Assembly (NCBI GenBank): GCA_963803165.1
Contig: CAWDLK010000006.1
Coordinates: 1-64,000, forward strand
Length of the DNA stretch: 64,000 nt
Source: Changshengia sp963803165
GTDB taxonomy: Bacteria; Chloroflexota; Dormibacteria; Aeolococcales; Aeolococcaceae
Direction of reading: 5' to 3'
Both the position numbers and the translations under genes were made by a program. Below, piece by piece: positions 26,040 through 33,599 of the stretch (positions are counted from its first letter, which is position 1; the number at the start of each line of letters is the position of its first letter). Below the pieces are notes generated by a model. That model was not told the DNA's origin. It saw nothing but the letters and a program-made list of their open reading frames with translations, and searched no databases.

Positions 26040-27118
26040 ACATCCGCCCCGCCTCCTTCCGCGACCTCGCCCGCATCGAGCAGCTCTACAGCGAGGCCGG
26101 CAGCGGCGACGAGCAGGCTCTCCAGCTCTCGCCCGACCACCCGGTGCCCCAGGCGACCCTGCTCCGCCTCTGGTACGCGCTCAGCAAGACGGTCTCGTCG
26201 CTGGTCCCCTTCAATGTCGGAGCTGCGGGCGACACCCTCTTCGTGGCCGAGACCCGAGAGGGCATCGTCGGCTTCATCCAGGCCCAATCCTCGGGTGACC
26301 GAGCCGGCACGCTGCAGATCCTCAACCTCTGCGTGGCGGCGACCGCCAGCGGACACTTCGCCCGCGCCCAGCTGCTCACCCACCTCACCAACCACGCGTT
26401 GGAGCACGGCATCCACCGTTTCGTGGTCCGGCTTCCCGTCGACCATCCGCTGGTCGGCACCTTCCTGGAGCAGGGGTTCGTGCAGCTGGCGACCGAGCAG
26501 ATCCTCTACAGCGACGACGCGCCCGTCAGCGAGGCGGCCGCCCACGGCGTCAGCCTCCGGCCCGCCCGTCCGGAGGACGTGGCCGCCATCTACCTCCTCT
26601 ACCTGCGCACCACGCCCTCGCACGTGGCGAGCCTCGAGGGCGCGTCGCTCAAGGCCTGGCAGGCCGGCTTCGCCGAGGGCGCCATGACCCGGGTCGGGCG
26701 CGACGAGGTCCGCCACTTCGTGGCCGAGAACCCCGGGGTGGTGGCCTGGGCCGCGGTCAGGCCGGCGTCGGCGACGCGGCCTACGCTGCTCTCCCTGATG
26801 TGCGACGGGCACAACCCGCGCCTCCGTGAGGCGGTGATCGACGGGGCGCTCCGCGAGCTCCCCCCCGGGCCGGTCTCCTCGGTGCTCCGCCACTACAACT
26901 CGGAGCTGATCCGCGGCCTGCAGAAGCACGGCTTCGCCATCTACGGCACCCAGGTGCTGCTGGTCCGCGACCTCGCAACCAAGGTGCGGCTGCGCACCGT
27001 CCCGGCGCGCAAGAAGCCGGTGCTGGTGCACGCCCACCTGGCTCAGACGGTCCCCGCCGACGGCTCCCCGAGCCTCCGGGTCCTCAGTCGGAGGAGCGAG
27101 CGATCGCCGCTCCCCTAG
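26036..27118 (+). CDS. double-GNAT-domain acetyltransferase-like protein
   Basis: A 360-residue protein starting NIRPASFRDLARIEQLYSEA after GTG, an N-terminal GNAT fold. A second GNAT-like unit starts near residue 165 (SLRPARPEDVAAIYLLYLRT). The acetyl-CoA loop is not canonical in either half, so it may be a regulatory or degenerate acetyltransferase. It overlaps pdxT by 4 bases and the next ATPase gene follows closely. Similar GNAT proteins sit beside R3H/SpoIIIAA-type ATPases in some related genomes, but I cannot confirm that here. Confidence 0.75.
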   Translation: MNIRPASFRDLARIEQLYSEAGSGDEQALQLSPDHPVPQATLLRLWYALSKTVSSLVPFNVGAAGDTLFVAETREGIVGFIQAQSSGDRAGTLQILNLCVAATASGHFARAQLLTHLTNHALEHGIHRFVVRLPVDHPLVGTFLEQGFVQLATEQILYSDDAPVSEAAAHGVSLRPARPEDVAAIYLLYLRTTPSHVASLEGASLKAWQAGFAEGAMTRVGRDEVRHFVAENPGVVAWAAVRPASATRPTLLSLMCDGHNPRLREAVIDGALRELPPGPVSSVLRHYNSELIRGLQKHGFAIYGTQVLLVRDLATKVRLRTVPARKKPVLVHAHLAQTVPADGSPSLRVLSRRSERSPLP

Positions 27119-28758
27119 CGCCGTACGGCGCCGGCTGGCGCGAGGAGCTGGCCCTCCTCTTCGAGGCGCTCCCCCCGCGGGTCGCCTCCGCCACCCAGGC
27201 CGCGGCGGCCCGCCGCGGCGACCTGCTCGAGGTGGTCCTCGACCTGGGACGCGAGCCCGAGGCCCGCTTCGTCGACGGCGAGGTCATCCTCGACCGCACC
27301 CCGGTGACGCACGTCGACATCGAGTACGTGGTGGAGCGGGTGGGCGACTTCGGCGACGACAACCGCGCCGGCATCGAGCGCACCCTGCACCGCATCAGCG
27401 CGATTCGCAATCGCGCCGGCACCATCGTCGGCCTCACCTGCCGGGTGGGGCGGGCGGTGACCGGGACCATCGACATCATCAAGGACATCGTCATCCAGGG
27501 CCGTTCCATCCTGCTGCTGGGCGCCCCCGGGATCGGCAAGACGACCATGCTCCGCGAGTGCGCCCGGGTGCTCAGCGACGACGAGGGCAAGCGGGTGGTG
27601 ATCGTCGACACCTCCAACGAGATCGGCGGCGACGGTGACATCCCCCACCCCGGCATCGGCCGCTCGCGCCGGATGCAGGTGCAGACCCCCACCAAGCAGC
27701 ACGCGGTGATGATCGAGGCGGTGGAGAACCACATGCCGCAGGTGATCGTCATCGACGAGATCGGTACCGAGCTGGAGGCGGCCGCCGCCCGGACCATCGC
27801 CGAGCGGGGTGTGCAGCTGGTGGGAACGGCGCACGGGCTGACCCTCGACAACCTGCTGGTCAACCCGACCCTCAACGACCTGCTCGGAGGCATCCAGACC
27901 GTGACCCTCTCCGACGAGGAGGCGCGCCGCCGCGGCACCCAGAAGTCGGTCCTGGAGCGCAAGGCCCCCCCCACCTTCGACGTCCTCGTCGAGATCCAGG
28001 AGCGGGACCGGGTCGCGGTGCACATGCCGGTCGACGAGACCGTCGACGAGGCCCTGCGCGGGCAGTTCAAGCCGCCCCAGATCCGGATGCGCGGCGAGTT
28101 GGGTCAGATCATCAGCCGGATCGAGACCGGCGGAGCCCCTGGCGCCTTCGAGCCGCCGCCGTTCGGCGGGGGCCGGCGCGGACGGGAGCGCGATCGACGC
28201 CACCGCGGCTTCGACGTCGAGCAGTACATCGCCAACCAGGCGCGGGGCCGGCGCGAGCCCGGCGACCGCTCCGGCAACGGCTCCTCCCGTCTCGCCCAGC
28301 CGCTCTCGATCTTCCCCTACGGGGTCTCGCGCAGCTACCTCGAGCAGTCGGTGCGCGAGCTGCACCTGCCGGTGCGCATCCAGCACCACGTCGAGGACTC
28401 GGACATCGTCCTCACCCTCAAGAACTACTACCGCCGCAAGGACTCGCCGGTGCGGGTGGCGGAGTCGTCGGGGATCCCCATCGAGGTGCTGCGCAGCAAC
28501 ACCGTCTCCCAGATCAAGGGCGCCCTGGCCCGCGTCTACGGGGTGGAGGCTGCCGATCCCACCGACTCGGCCCTCCAGGAGGCACGGGAGGGGATCGATC
28601 GGGCCCGGCAGCTCGGTGCCGAGGTGGAGCTGTCGCCGCAGAACGCCTACGTCCGGCGCCTGCAGCACCAATTGGTCGAGGAGCACGAGATGGTCGCCCG
28701 CAGCCAGGGTGAGGAACCGCACCGGCACCTGGTGATCCTCGGCCCCGCGGACGCCTGA
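27103..28758 (+). CDS. R3H/SpoIIIAA-type AAA ATPase, nucleic-acid binding
   Basis: An ATPase of the Ycf45/SpoIIIAA-like family. The N-terminal region has ALPPRV and EVVLDLGREPEARF. The core has GDDNRAGIERTLHRISAIRNR, Walker A GAPGIGKTT, Walker B VIVIDEIGTELE and GTAHG. The C-terminal part holds KH/R3H-like segments (LKNYYRRKDSPVRVAE). The first canonical in-frame start is GTG 27232, but homology begins about 30 codons earlier (WREELALLFEALPP). A strong GGAGGAG at 27090-27096 precedes ATC 27103, the start used here. It lies 30 bases before tmk. The function in this family is unsettled; DNA/RNA handling is suggested. Confidence 0.82.
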   Translation: MAAPLAPYGAGWREELALLFEALPPRVASATQAAAARRGDLLEVVLDLGREPEARFVDGEVILDRTPVTHVDIEYVVERVGDFGDDNRAGIERTLHRISAIRNRAGTIVGLTCRVGRAVTGTIDIIKDIVIQGRSILLLGAPGIGKTTMLRECARVLSDDEGKRVVIVDTSNEIGGDGDIPHPGIGRSRRMQVQTPTKQHAVMIEAVENHMPQVIVIDEIGTELEAAAARTIAERGVQLVGTAHGLTLDNLLVNPTLNDLLGGIQTVTLSDEEARRRGTQKSVLERKAPPTFDVLVEIQERDRVAVHMPVDETVDEALRGQFKPPQIRMRGELGQIISRIETGGAPGAFEPPPFGGGRRGRERDRRHRGFDVEQYIANQARGRREPGDRSGNGSSRLAQPLSIFPYGVSRSYLEQSVRELHLPVRIQHHVEDSDIVLTLKNYYRRKDSPVRVAESSGIPIEVLRSNTVSQIKGALARVYGVEAADPTDSALQEAREGIDRARQLGAEVELSPQNAYVRRLQHQLVEEHEMVARSQGEEPHRHLVILGPADA

Positions 28759-28774
28759 CCCGGGGCGCGCGGCT

Positions 28775-28780
28775 CATACT
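28775..28780 (+). promoter_or_regulatory. -10 element (CATACT) for tmk
   Basis: CATACT, 8 bases before the GTG start of tmk, consistent with a leaderless tmk message separate from the upstream ATPase gene. Confidence 0.4.
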
Positions 28781-28788
28781 CCCACCCC

Positions 28789-29463
28789 GTGTCGTCGTGG
28801 CCGGGATTCTTCATCTCGCTGGAGGGGATCGACGGCGCCGGCAAGAGCACCCAGGGGGCGGCCCTCGCCGGTGAGCTGAGCCGCGCCGGCCACGACGTCG
28901 TGACGCTCCGGCCCGGGGACACGCAGCTCGGCGACCTGGTGCGCGGCTACCTGCTCCAGCACCACCAGGTCCCGGTCGACCCCTGGACCGAGGCCCTGCT
29001 GTTCACCGCCGGCCGGGTCCAGCTGCTCGACGAGCGGATCCTGCCGGCGCTGGCGAGCGGGGCGGTGGTGATCGCCGACCGCTACGCGGACTCCACCCTC
29101 GCCTACCAGGGAGCCGGCCGAGGGCTTCCCCGCCGAGCCCTGCACTGGCTGCACAGCGAGGCCTGCCGCGAGGTGTGGCCCGATCTCACCTTCCTGCTTG
29201 AGCTGCCCCGGCAGACCGCCGAGGAGCGGCAGCGATCGCAGCAGCTCCCCCTCGACCGCTTCGAGTCCGCCGCCGACAGCTTCCACCTCGCCGTCCAGGA
29301 GGGCTTCGCCGAGCTGGCCGCGGCCAACCCGGAGCGGATCGTGCGCGTCGACGCCAGCCGGCCTCCGGCGGTGGTGCTCGCCGAGATCCGCGACGTGGCC
29401 CTGCGCCGGCTGGCGAGTCGGGGCGCCGGGGCACCCGGCGGCCTGGGCGTGCCACCGGGCTGA
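28789..29463 (+). CDS. tmk: thymidylate kinase
   Basis: A 224-residue dTMP kinase, phosphorylating dTMP to dTDP for DNA synthesis. The P-loop is LEGIDGAGKST near residues 11-21, the DR(Y/H) motif is IADRYADSTLAYQG, and a lid lies near ERQRSQQLPLDRFE. The usual EPGGT loop is changed to RPGDTQLGD, so substrate-loop details may differ. It starts at GTG 28789. No DNA polymerase delta-prime gene follows, although that is common elsewhere. Confidence 0.9.
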   Translation: MSSWPGFFISLEGIDGAGKSTQGAALAGELSRAGHDVVTLRPGDTQLGDLVRGYLLQHHQVPVDPWTEALLFTAGRVQLLDERILPALASGAVVIADRYADSTLAYQGAGRGLPRRALHWLHSEACREVWPDLTFLLELPRQTAEERQRSQQLPLDRFESAADSFHLAVQEGFAELAAANPERIVRVDASRPPAVVLAEIRDVALRRLASRGAGAPGGLGVPPG

Positions 29464-29867
29464 GATCGGAGCAGCTCCCTCGACGGCCGCGTCTCGCGAC
29501 CTCGTTCACATGACTTGACAGTCGCCACTCGGCTACCGGATAGTCGCGCTGGCGCCGCGTCGTCGGGTTCTGAATCTCGGGAGAGCTGCGACCGCCGCTG
29601 GGAGGCCATCATGCGCGGACCGCGCCGACCGGGCAGGCTCTGGAGGGGCGCCGGGCTCGGCATCGCCTGGGTGCCCCGCTGCTCGGGGGCGGAGCGACGA
29701 TCACGGCCAGGAGGCGGACCCGTCCCTCCGGCTGACGCCGGACCAACCTGGCCGAGCCCCTCGCCGCCGGGGGTGACAGCCTTGGAACGCTTGAGTATGC
29801 TGCGACCCGACGCCGCCGGCGCGGTCACGTAGGATCGGCCGGAGATCCCGGCGCCTGGAGGCTCCCG
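29464..29867 (+). other. 404-base intergenic region with a sigma-70 promoter and possible decayed secreted-protein ORF
   Basis: The region holds a consensus -35 TTGACA (29515-29520) and GATAGT (29539-29544) 18 bases apart. An SD GGGAGG sits 5 bases before ATG 29611. That ORF (73 codons) begins like a signal peptide (MRGPRRPGRLWRGAGLGIAW) but becomes low-complexity; hydrophobic and secreted-like stretches continue in the other two frames. It could be a frameshifted remnant. A second -10, TAGGAT, lies at 29834-29839 before the next gene. No confident gene is called. Confidence 0.4.
29515..29544 (+). promoter_or_regulatory. sigma-70 type promoter, TTGACA-N18-GATAGT
   Basis: A perfect -35 hexamer with a 4/6 -10 hexamer at 18-base spacing, one of only two TTGACA promoters noticed in the window. 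The transcript would cover the short ORF at 29611 and could read into the glycine-rich genes. Confidence 0.55.
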
Positions 29868-31229
29868 ATGCGACTTCGCCACGTCATGCCCGTGTTCCCC
29901 GTCGCCCTGGCGGCGCTCGCCCTCGCGACCGCCGTGCCGGCCGGCGCGATCCCGTCCAGCTCGGCGAGCTTCGGCGCGACCGGGTCTCCGCAGGCGCTGG
30001 TGGTGCCCAGCGGCGTGGTCGGGGTCACCGCCGAGCTCTCCGGCGCCGGCGGGGGTCAGGGCTATGACGCCGCCGACGAGGCCCTCACCGGGGGAGCCAC
30101 CGGGGGTTGGGTCGTGGCGACCCTCGCCACCACCCCGGGCTCGACGCTCGAGGTGACGGTCGGCGGGGCGGGCGGTGACGGCAGCAGCGAGTCGTCCGGC
30201 TCCGGCGGCTACAACGGCGGTGGTGATGGCTCCTACGACGGCGAGACCGGCGCCGGCGGCGGCGGCGGTGGTGGGGCGACGGACATCCGCAGCGGGTCGT
30301 GCGCCACCTCGCTCGACTGCCCCACCGCCGACCGGGCGGTGGTGGCCGGAGGCGGCGGTGGAGCCGCCGGAGGCGACGGCTACGCGCCCGGCGGTGGCGA
30401 CGGCGGCGGTGGGACCGGTGGCACCGGTGGCAATCCGGACTGCACCACCGGCGGAGGGGGGGGTACGCAGTCGGGACCGGGCGCGGCCGGGGTCGTCTCG
30501 CCACCCGACGACTGCCTTGAGGGCATCGCCAGCGGCAATCCGGGAACCGGGAGCGTGGGTGGCGCCGCCAGCGGGGACGGTGGTGGTGGCGGCGGTGGCT
30601 ACTTCGGCGGCGGCGGCGGCGGCGAGTCGTATGCGTCGAACGGCAGCGGTGGTGGCGGCGGCAGCGGCTACCTGGCGGCCGGCTCCACGGGCGAGAGCCT
30701 GGTGGGCGAGGGGGCGGAGGGCTCCACCGACGGGAGCGCGACCATCTACTGGGCAGCGGCGACCACGCTCAGCACGACGGCCGGCGGGTCGGTGACCATC
30801 ACCGCGTACCTTCCCAGCACGCTGCCGGAGGGGAGCACCGAGACCTTCACGGTGGGGTCGACCGTCCTCTGCAGCGCGGTCGCGGTGGTGGATGGGCTGG
30901 CCAGCTGCACCACCTCGGCCCTGCCGGTCGGGAGCGACGAGGTCACCGCCACCCTGGCCGAGCTGGCGCTTGCGAGCTTCACCGTCGGAGGCTCGGTGTT
31001 CCTGGCCTCCCACCTCGCGGGCCGTGCGTCGGGTGAGAGCGTCAGGCTGGACGCGACCGGCGGCCCGTGGTCCGGGACCACCGAGGTGCTGGCGGTCACC
31101 GTCAGCGCGGTCCCGGTGCCGGCGAGCGGCGCGGGGATCCCCGCCGGGGTGCCGCCGGTCGCCGTGATCCTGCTCCTCGCGGGTGGTGCGGGGATCCTGA
31201 CCACGAGGCGCCGCCGCTCCGCGCGCTGA
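29868..31229 (+). CDS. secreted glycine-rich protein with C-terminal membrane anchor (paralogue 1)
   Basis: A 453-residue surface protein. Residues 1-27 are a signal peptide ending at AGA. Residues about 35-290 are a Gly/Ser-rich domain with poly-Gly runs and the pattern STLEVTVGGAGGDG, like the ALK-type glycine-rich domain. A beta-rich part follows (about 290-410, with ETFTVGSTVLCSAVA). The C-terminus has PVPASGAGIPAGVPP, a membrane helix and RRRRSAR, a sorting or anchor layout. SD GGAGG precedes the ATG. A close paralogue follows 127 bases downstream. Substrate or adhesion role unknown. Confidence 0.8.
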   Translation: MRLRHVMPVFPVALAALALATAVPAGAIPSSSASFGATGSPQALVVPSGVVGVTAELSGAGGGQGYDAADEALTGGATGGWVVATLATTPGSTLEVTVGGAGGDGSSESSGSGGYNGGGDGSYDGETGAGGGGGGGATDIRSGSCATSLDCPTADRAVVAGGGGGAAGGDGYAPGGGDGGGGTGGTGGNPDCTTGGGGGTQSGPGAAGVVSPPDDCLEGIASGNPGTGSVGGAASGDGGGGGGGYFGGGGGGESYASNGSGGGGGSGYLAAGSTGESLVGEGAEGSTDGSATIYWAAATTLSTTAGGSVTITAYLPSTLPEGSTETFTVGSTVLCSAVAVVDGLASCTTSALPVGSDEVTATLAELALASFTVGGSVFLASHLAGRASGESVRLDATGGPWSGTTEVLAVTVSAVPVPASGAGIPAGVPPVAVILLLAGGAGILTTRRRRSAR

Positions 31230-31356
31230 CCCGGCACCCCCAGCCCTCGCCCGCCCGGCCGGTGATCGGGTGGCCGGCGCCTGTATGCTCTCGCGCAGTC
31301 ACCGCCGGCGCAGACGTGCGGGTCGCGCGGAGCATCCGGCGACAGGAGACACCCCC

Positions 31357-32757
31357 ATGCGACTCGTTCGCCCCCTCCTCGCCGCCCCCCTTGCCGCCGC
31401 CGGCCTGCTGATCGCCACAGCAGCACCGGCGGGTGCGCGGTTGGCGTGCGCCTCCGGCGGATGCGCGACCTTCACGGAGAGAGGATCGGCGCAGGCGTTC
31501 ACCGTCCCCACCGGCGTCGTGGGTGTCACCGCGGAGCTGTTCGGCGCCGGTGGGGGCGCGGGATATGACGAAGACGGGTCCACGGTCTCCGGCGGCTTCG
31601 GTGGCCTGACCGTCGCCGCGCTCTCGACGACGCCGGGCTCCACCCTGGAGGTCGTGGCCGGCGGGGCTGGCGGGGATGCGAGCGAGCCCACCATCACCGA
31701 CCCCTATGACCCCGACTCCGGTGCCGGGGCCGCCGGGTACAACGGCGGGGGAGCCGGTTCCAGCAACCCGGACGGTGGCTACGCCGGCGGTGGGGGCGGA
31801 GGCTCCACCGAGATCTTCATCGGCACCGCCACGACCCCGGCCCTCGTCGCCGGCGGCGGCGGCGGCGGAGCCGGCAGCCAGGACGACCTCTCGACCGCTG
31901 GCGGTGACGGGGGCGGCTCCACCGGATCGTCCGGAAGCGCTGCGGAGAGTGAGCCCGGCGGAGGTGGGGGCACCTCGAGCGGCCCGGGTGCGGGCGGAGG
32001 CAAGGGGGCTGACGTCGGGACCGCGGGAGCCACCACCGGCGGCGGTGGCTCCGGCGATCACGGTGGTGGCGGCGGGGGCGCCGGCTACTACGGCGGTGGC
32101 GGTGGCGGCGACGACGGCGACAACGACGGCACCGGCGGCGGCGGGGGCAGCGGTTACATGGCCGCCGGCTCGGCCGGCACCACGCTGCAGGGTGCCGGGG
32201 AGCCGGACTCCGCTGATGGTTTCGCGACCGTCTACTGGATGACGGCGCCGACCCTGACGCTCACCGCCGGAGATTCCATCACCCTGACCGCCGATGTCCC
32301 CTTCGGGCTGCTGAGCGCCGCCGGAGGACACTCCGGTGCCATCCTGACCACCTCGACGGAGGGCACCGAGACCTTCACGGTGGGGTCCACGACACTCTGC
32401 AGCGCGGTGGCGGCGTCCGATGGGACGGCCAGCTGCTCAACCTCGGCCCTGCCGGTGGGCACCGACGACGTCACCGCCACCCTGAGCGCGCCCGAGCCGG
32501 CCGCCCACCACACCGTGCCCGGGTCGGCGATCCTCGACTCCGACCTGGTCGGCCGGGCGGGCCCGGGCAGCGCCGGCCTCGATGCGGGGTCGCCGTGGAC
32601 CGGGACCACCGAGGTGCTCGCGGTGCACGTCAGCGCGGTGCCGGTGCCCGAGAGCGGCGCGGGACTCCCCGCCGAGGTCCCGCCGATCGCCGCGGTCCTG
32701 ATCCTCGCGGGCGCCGCCGGCATCGTCGCCACCCGGCGCCGCCGCCCGGCGCGCTGA
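31357..32757 (+). CDS. secreted glycine-rich protein with C-terminal membrane anchor (paralogue 2)
   Basis: A 466-residue paralogue of the preceding gene with the same order: signal peptide (PLAAAGLLIATAAPAGA), glycine-rich domain, beta-rich segment with ETFTVGSTTLCSAVA, and a C-terminal tail with PVPESGAGLPAEVPP, hydrophobic helix and RRRRPAR. The two share blocks such as VPTGVVGVTAELFGAGGG, so they arose by tandem duplication. ATG 31357 has AGGAG 8 bases upstream. A DNA region of high GGC content makes recombination between the copies plausible. Confidence 0.8.
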   Translation: MRLVRPLLAAPLAAAGLLIATAAPAGARLACASGGCATFTERGSAQAFTVPTGVVGVTAELFGAGGGAGYDEDGSTVSGGFGGLTVAALSTTPGSTLEVVAGGAGGDASEPTITDPYDPDSGAGAAGYNGGGAGSSNPDGGYAGGGGGGSTEIFIGTATTPALVAGGGGGGAGSQDDLSTAGGDGGGSTGSSGSAAESEPGGGGGTSSGPGAGGGKGADVGTAGATTGGGGSGDHGGGGGGAGYYGGGGGGDDGDNDGTGGGGGSGYMAAGSAGTTLQGAGEPDSADGFATVYWMTAPTLTLTAGDSITLTADVPFGLLSAAGGHSGAILTTSTEGTETFTVGSTTLCSAVAASDGTASCSTSALPVGTDDVTATLSAPEPAAHHTVPGSAILDSDLVGRAGPGSAGLDAGSPWTGTTEVLAVHVSAVPVPESGAGLPAEVPPIAAVLILAGAAGIVATRRRRPAR

Positions 32758-32790
32758 GGGGACCACCCGGTCGCGGTCTCGCCCGCGCGC

Positions 32791-33420
32791 TCAGGGGGCG
32801 TGGCGGGGCGCGCCCGGGGCGGTGCCGGCCAGCTCGACGAGCACCTCGTGCGCGCCGACCACCCGCTCGACCCGGGTGCCGGCGAGGTGGACGCGGACGC
32901 CGCGCACCCCGGCGCCTCCCGGGGCGCCGGGCTCCCAGCCGTCGCGGTAGAGGTGCCGCGCCTCGCCCCAGGTCGAGGCGCTGCGAATCTGGCGGCCGTC
33001 GGTGAAGCTGAGCGTGCCGGGGCGGCTCGGGTACCCGAACCCGACCTCGCCGCCGCTCGCGAGGAAGGCCCGCAGGGCCGCCAGTGGGCGCTCCTCGGGG
33101 AGCGGTGAGGGTTCCGCGACCAGGGCGTCGTCGAGGGCGGGCAGCCCGGCGGTACCCGCCGCCGCGCGCACCGAGACCCGGGCGGCGTGGCGCTCGGTCC
33201 GCTCCCGGCGCCGCCGCTCGGTGGCCATCTCCTCCTGCCGGAGACGGATCTCGCGGAGCTGGCGATCGTACGGGGCCATCATCGTCCGGGTCGCCCTCTC
33301 CGCCTCGCCGAGGCGGGCAGCCTCGGCCTCGAGCGCGGTGGCGTCGAGGTCGCGGAGGCGCTCCGGCCCGACCCGGGGCGGCAGCGGTGGCGGTGCGGGC
33401 GGCTCGGACATGGCGTCCAT
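32791..33420 (-). CDS. hypothetical protein with central coiled coil
   Basis: A 209-residue protein starting MDAMSEPPAPPPLPPRV. A proline-rich N-terminus is followed by a charged helical stretch (about residues 20-85, LRDLDATALEAEAARLGEAE to ATERRRRERTERH) likely to form a coiled coil. A C-terminal globular part contains FGYPSRPGTLSFTDGRQI, SASTWGEARHLYRDGWEPG. No family is recognised. In-frame codons continue upstream to 33624, but the ATG at 33420 is preferred since the extension overlaps the divergent gene. Start uncertain. Confidence 0.55.
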   Translation of the reverse strand: MDAMSEPPAPPPLPPRVGPERLRDLDATALEAEAARLGEAERATRTMMAPYDRQLREIRLRQEEMATERRRRERTERHAARVSVRAAAGTAGLPALDDALVAEPSPLPEERPLAALRAFLASGGEVGFGYPSRPGTLSFTDGRQIRSASTWGEARHLYRDGWEPGAPGGAGVRGVRVHLAGTRVERVVGAHEVLVELAGTAPGAPRHAP

Positions 33421-33599
33421 GATGGCGCCGCCCCCCTCCGCCGCGATCTCCCGGCCCCCCGTACCGACCCCCTGTCGAACCTGGGTCACGAGCGGGCAAC
33501 GGCTCGCGGCGAGCCGGCCGGCCACGGCTACGCTCGGATGGCTCACACCAGGCGGAGGGACGTTCCCTGAGCGGGAACCCGGACACCAGAGGATTGGCC

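Noticed and set aside
14958..28758. SpoIIM and SpoIIIAA-like proteins as evidence of sporulation
   Set aside because: Both families are widespread in non-sporulating bacteria, and no other sporulation gene is in the window.
29515..29832. The 105-codon plus-strand frame before the glycine-rich genes as a confident gene
   Set aside because: Product is Pro/Arg-rich without domain; only the first 20 residues from ATG 29611 look protein-like. Kept only as a possible remnant.
33538..33570. A 10-codon ORF (MAHTRRRDVP) upstream of the GGDEF-EAL gene
   Set aside because: It has no ribosome-binding site and only a weak TACGCT nearby; too short to support.
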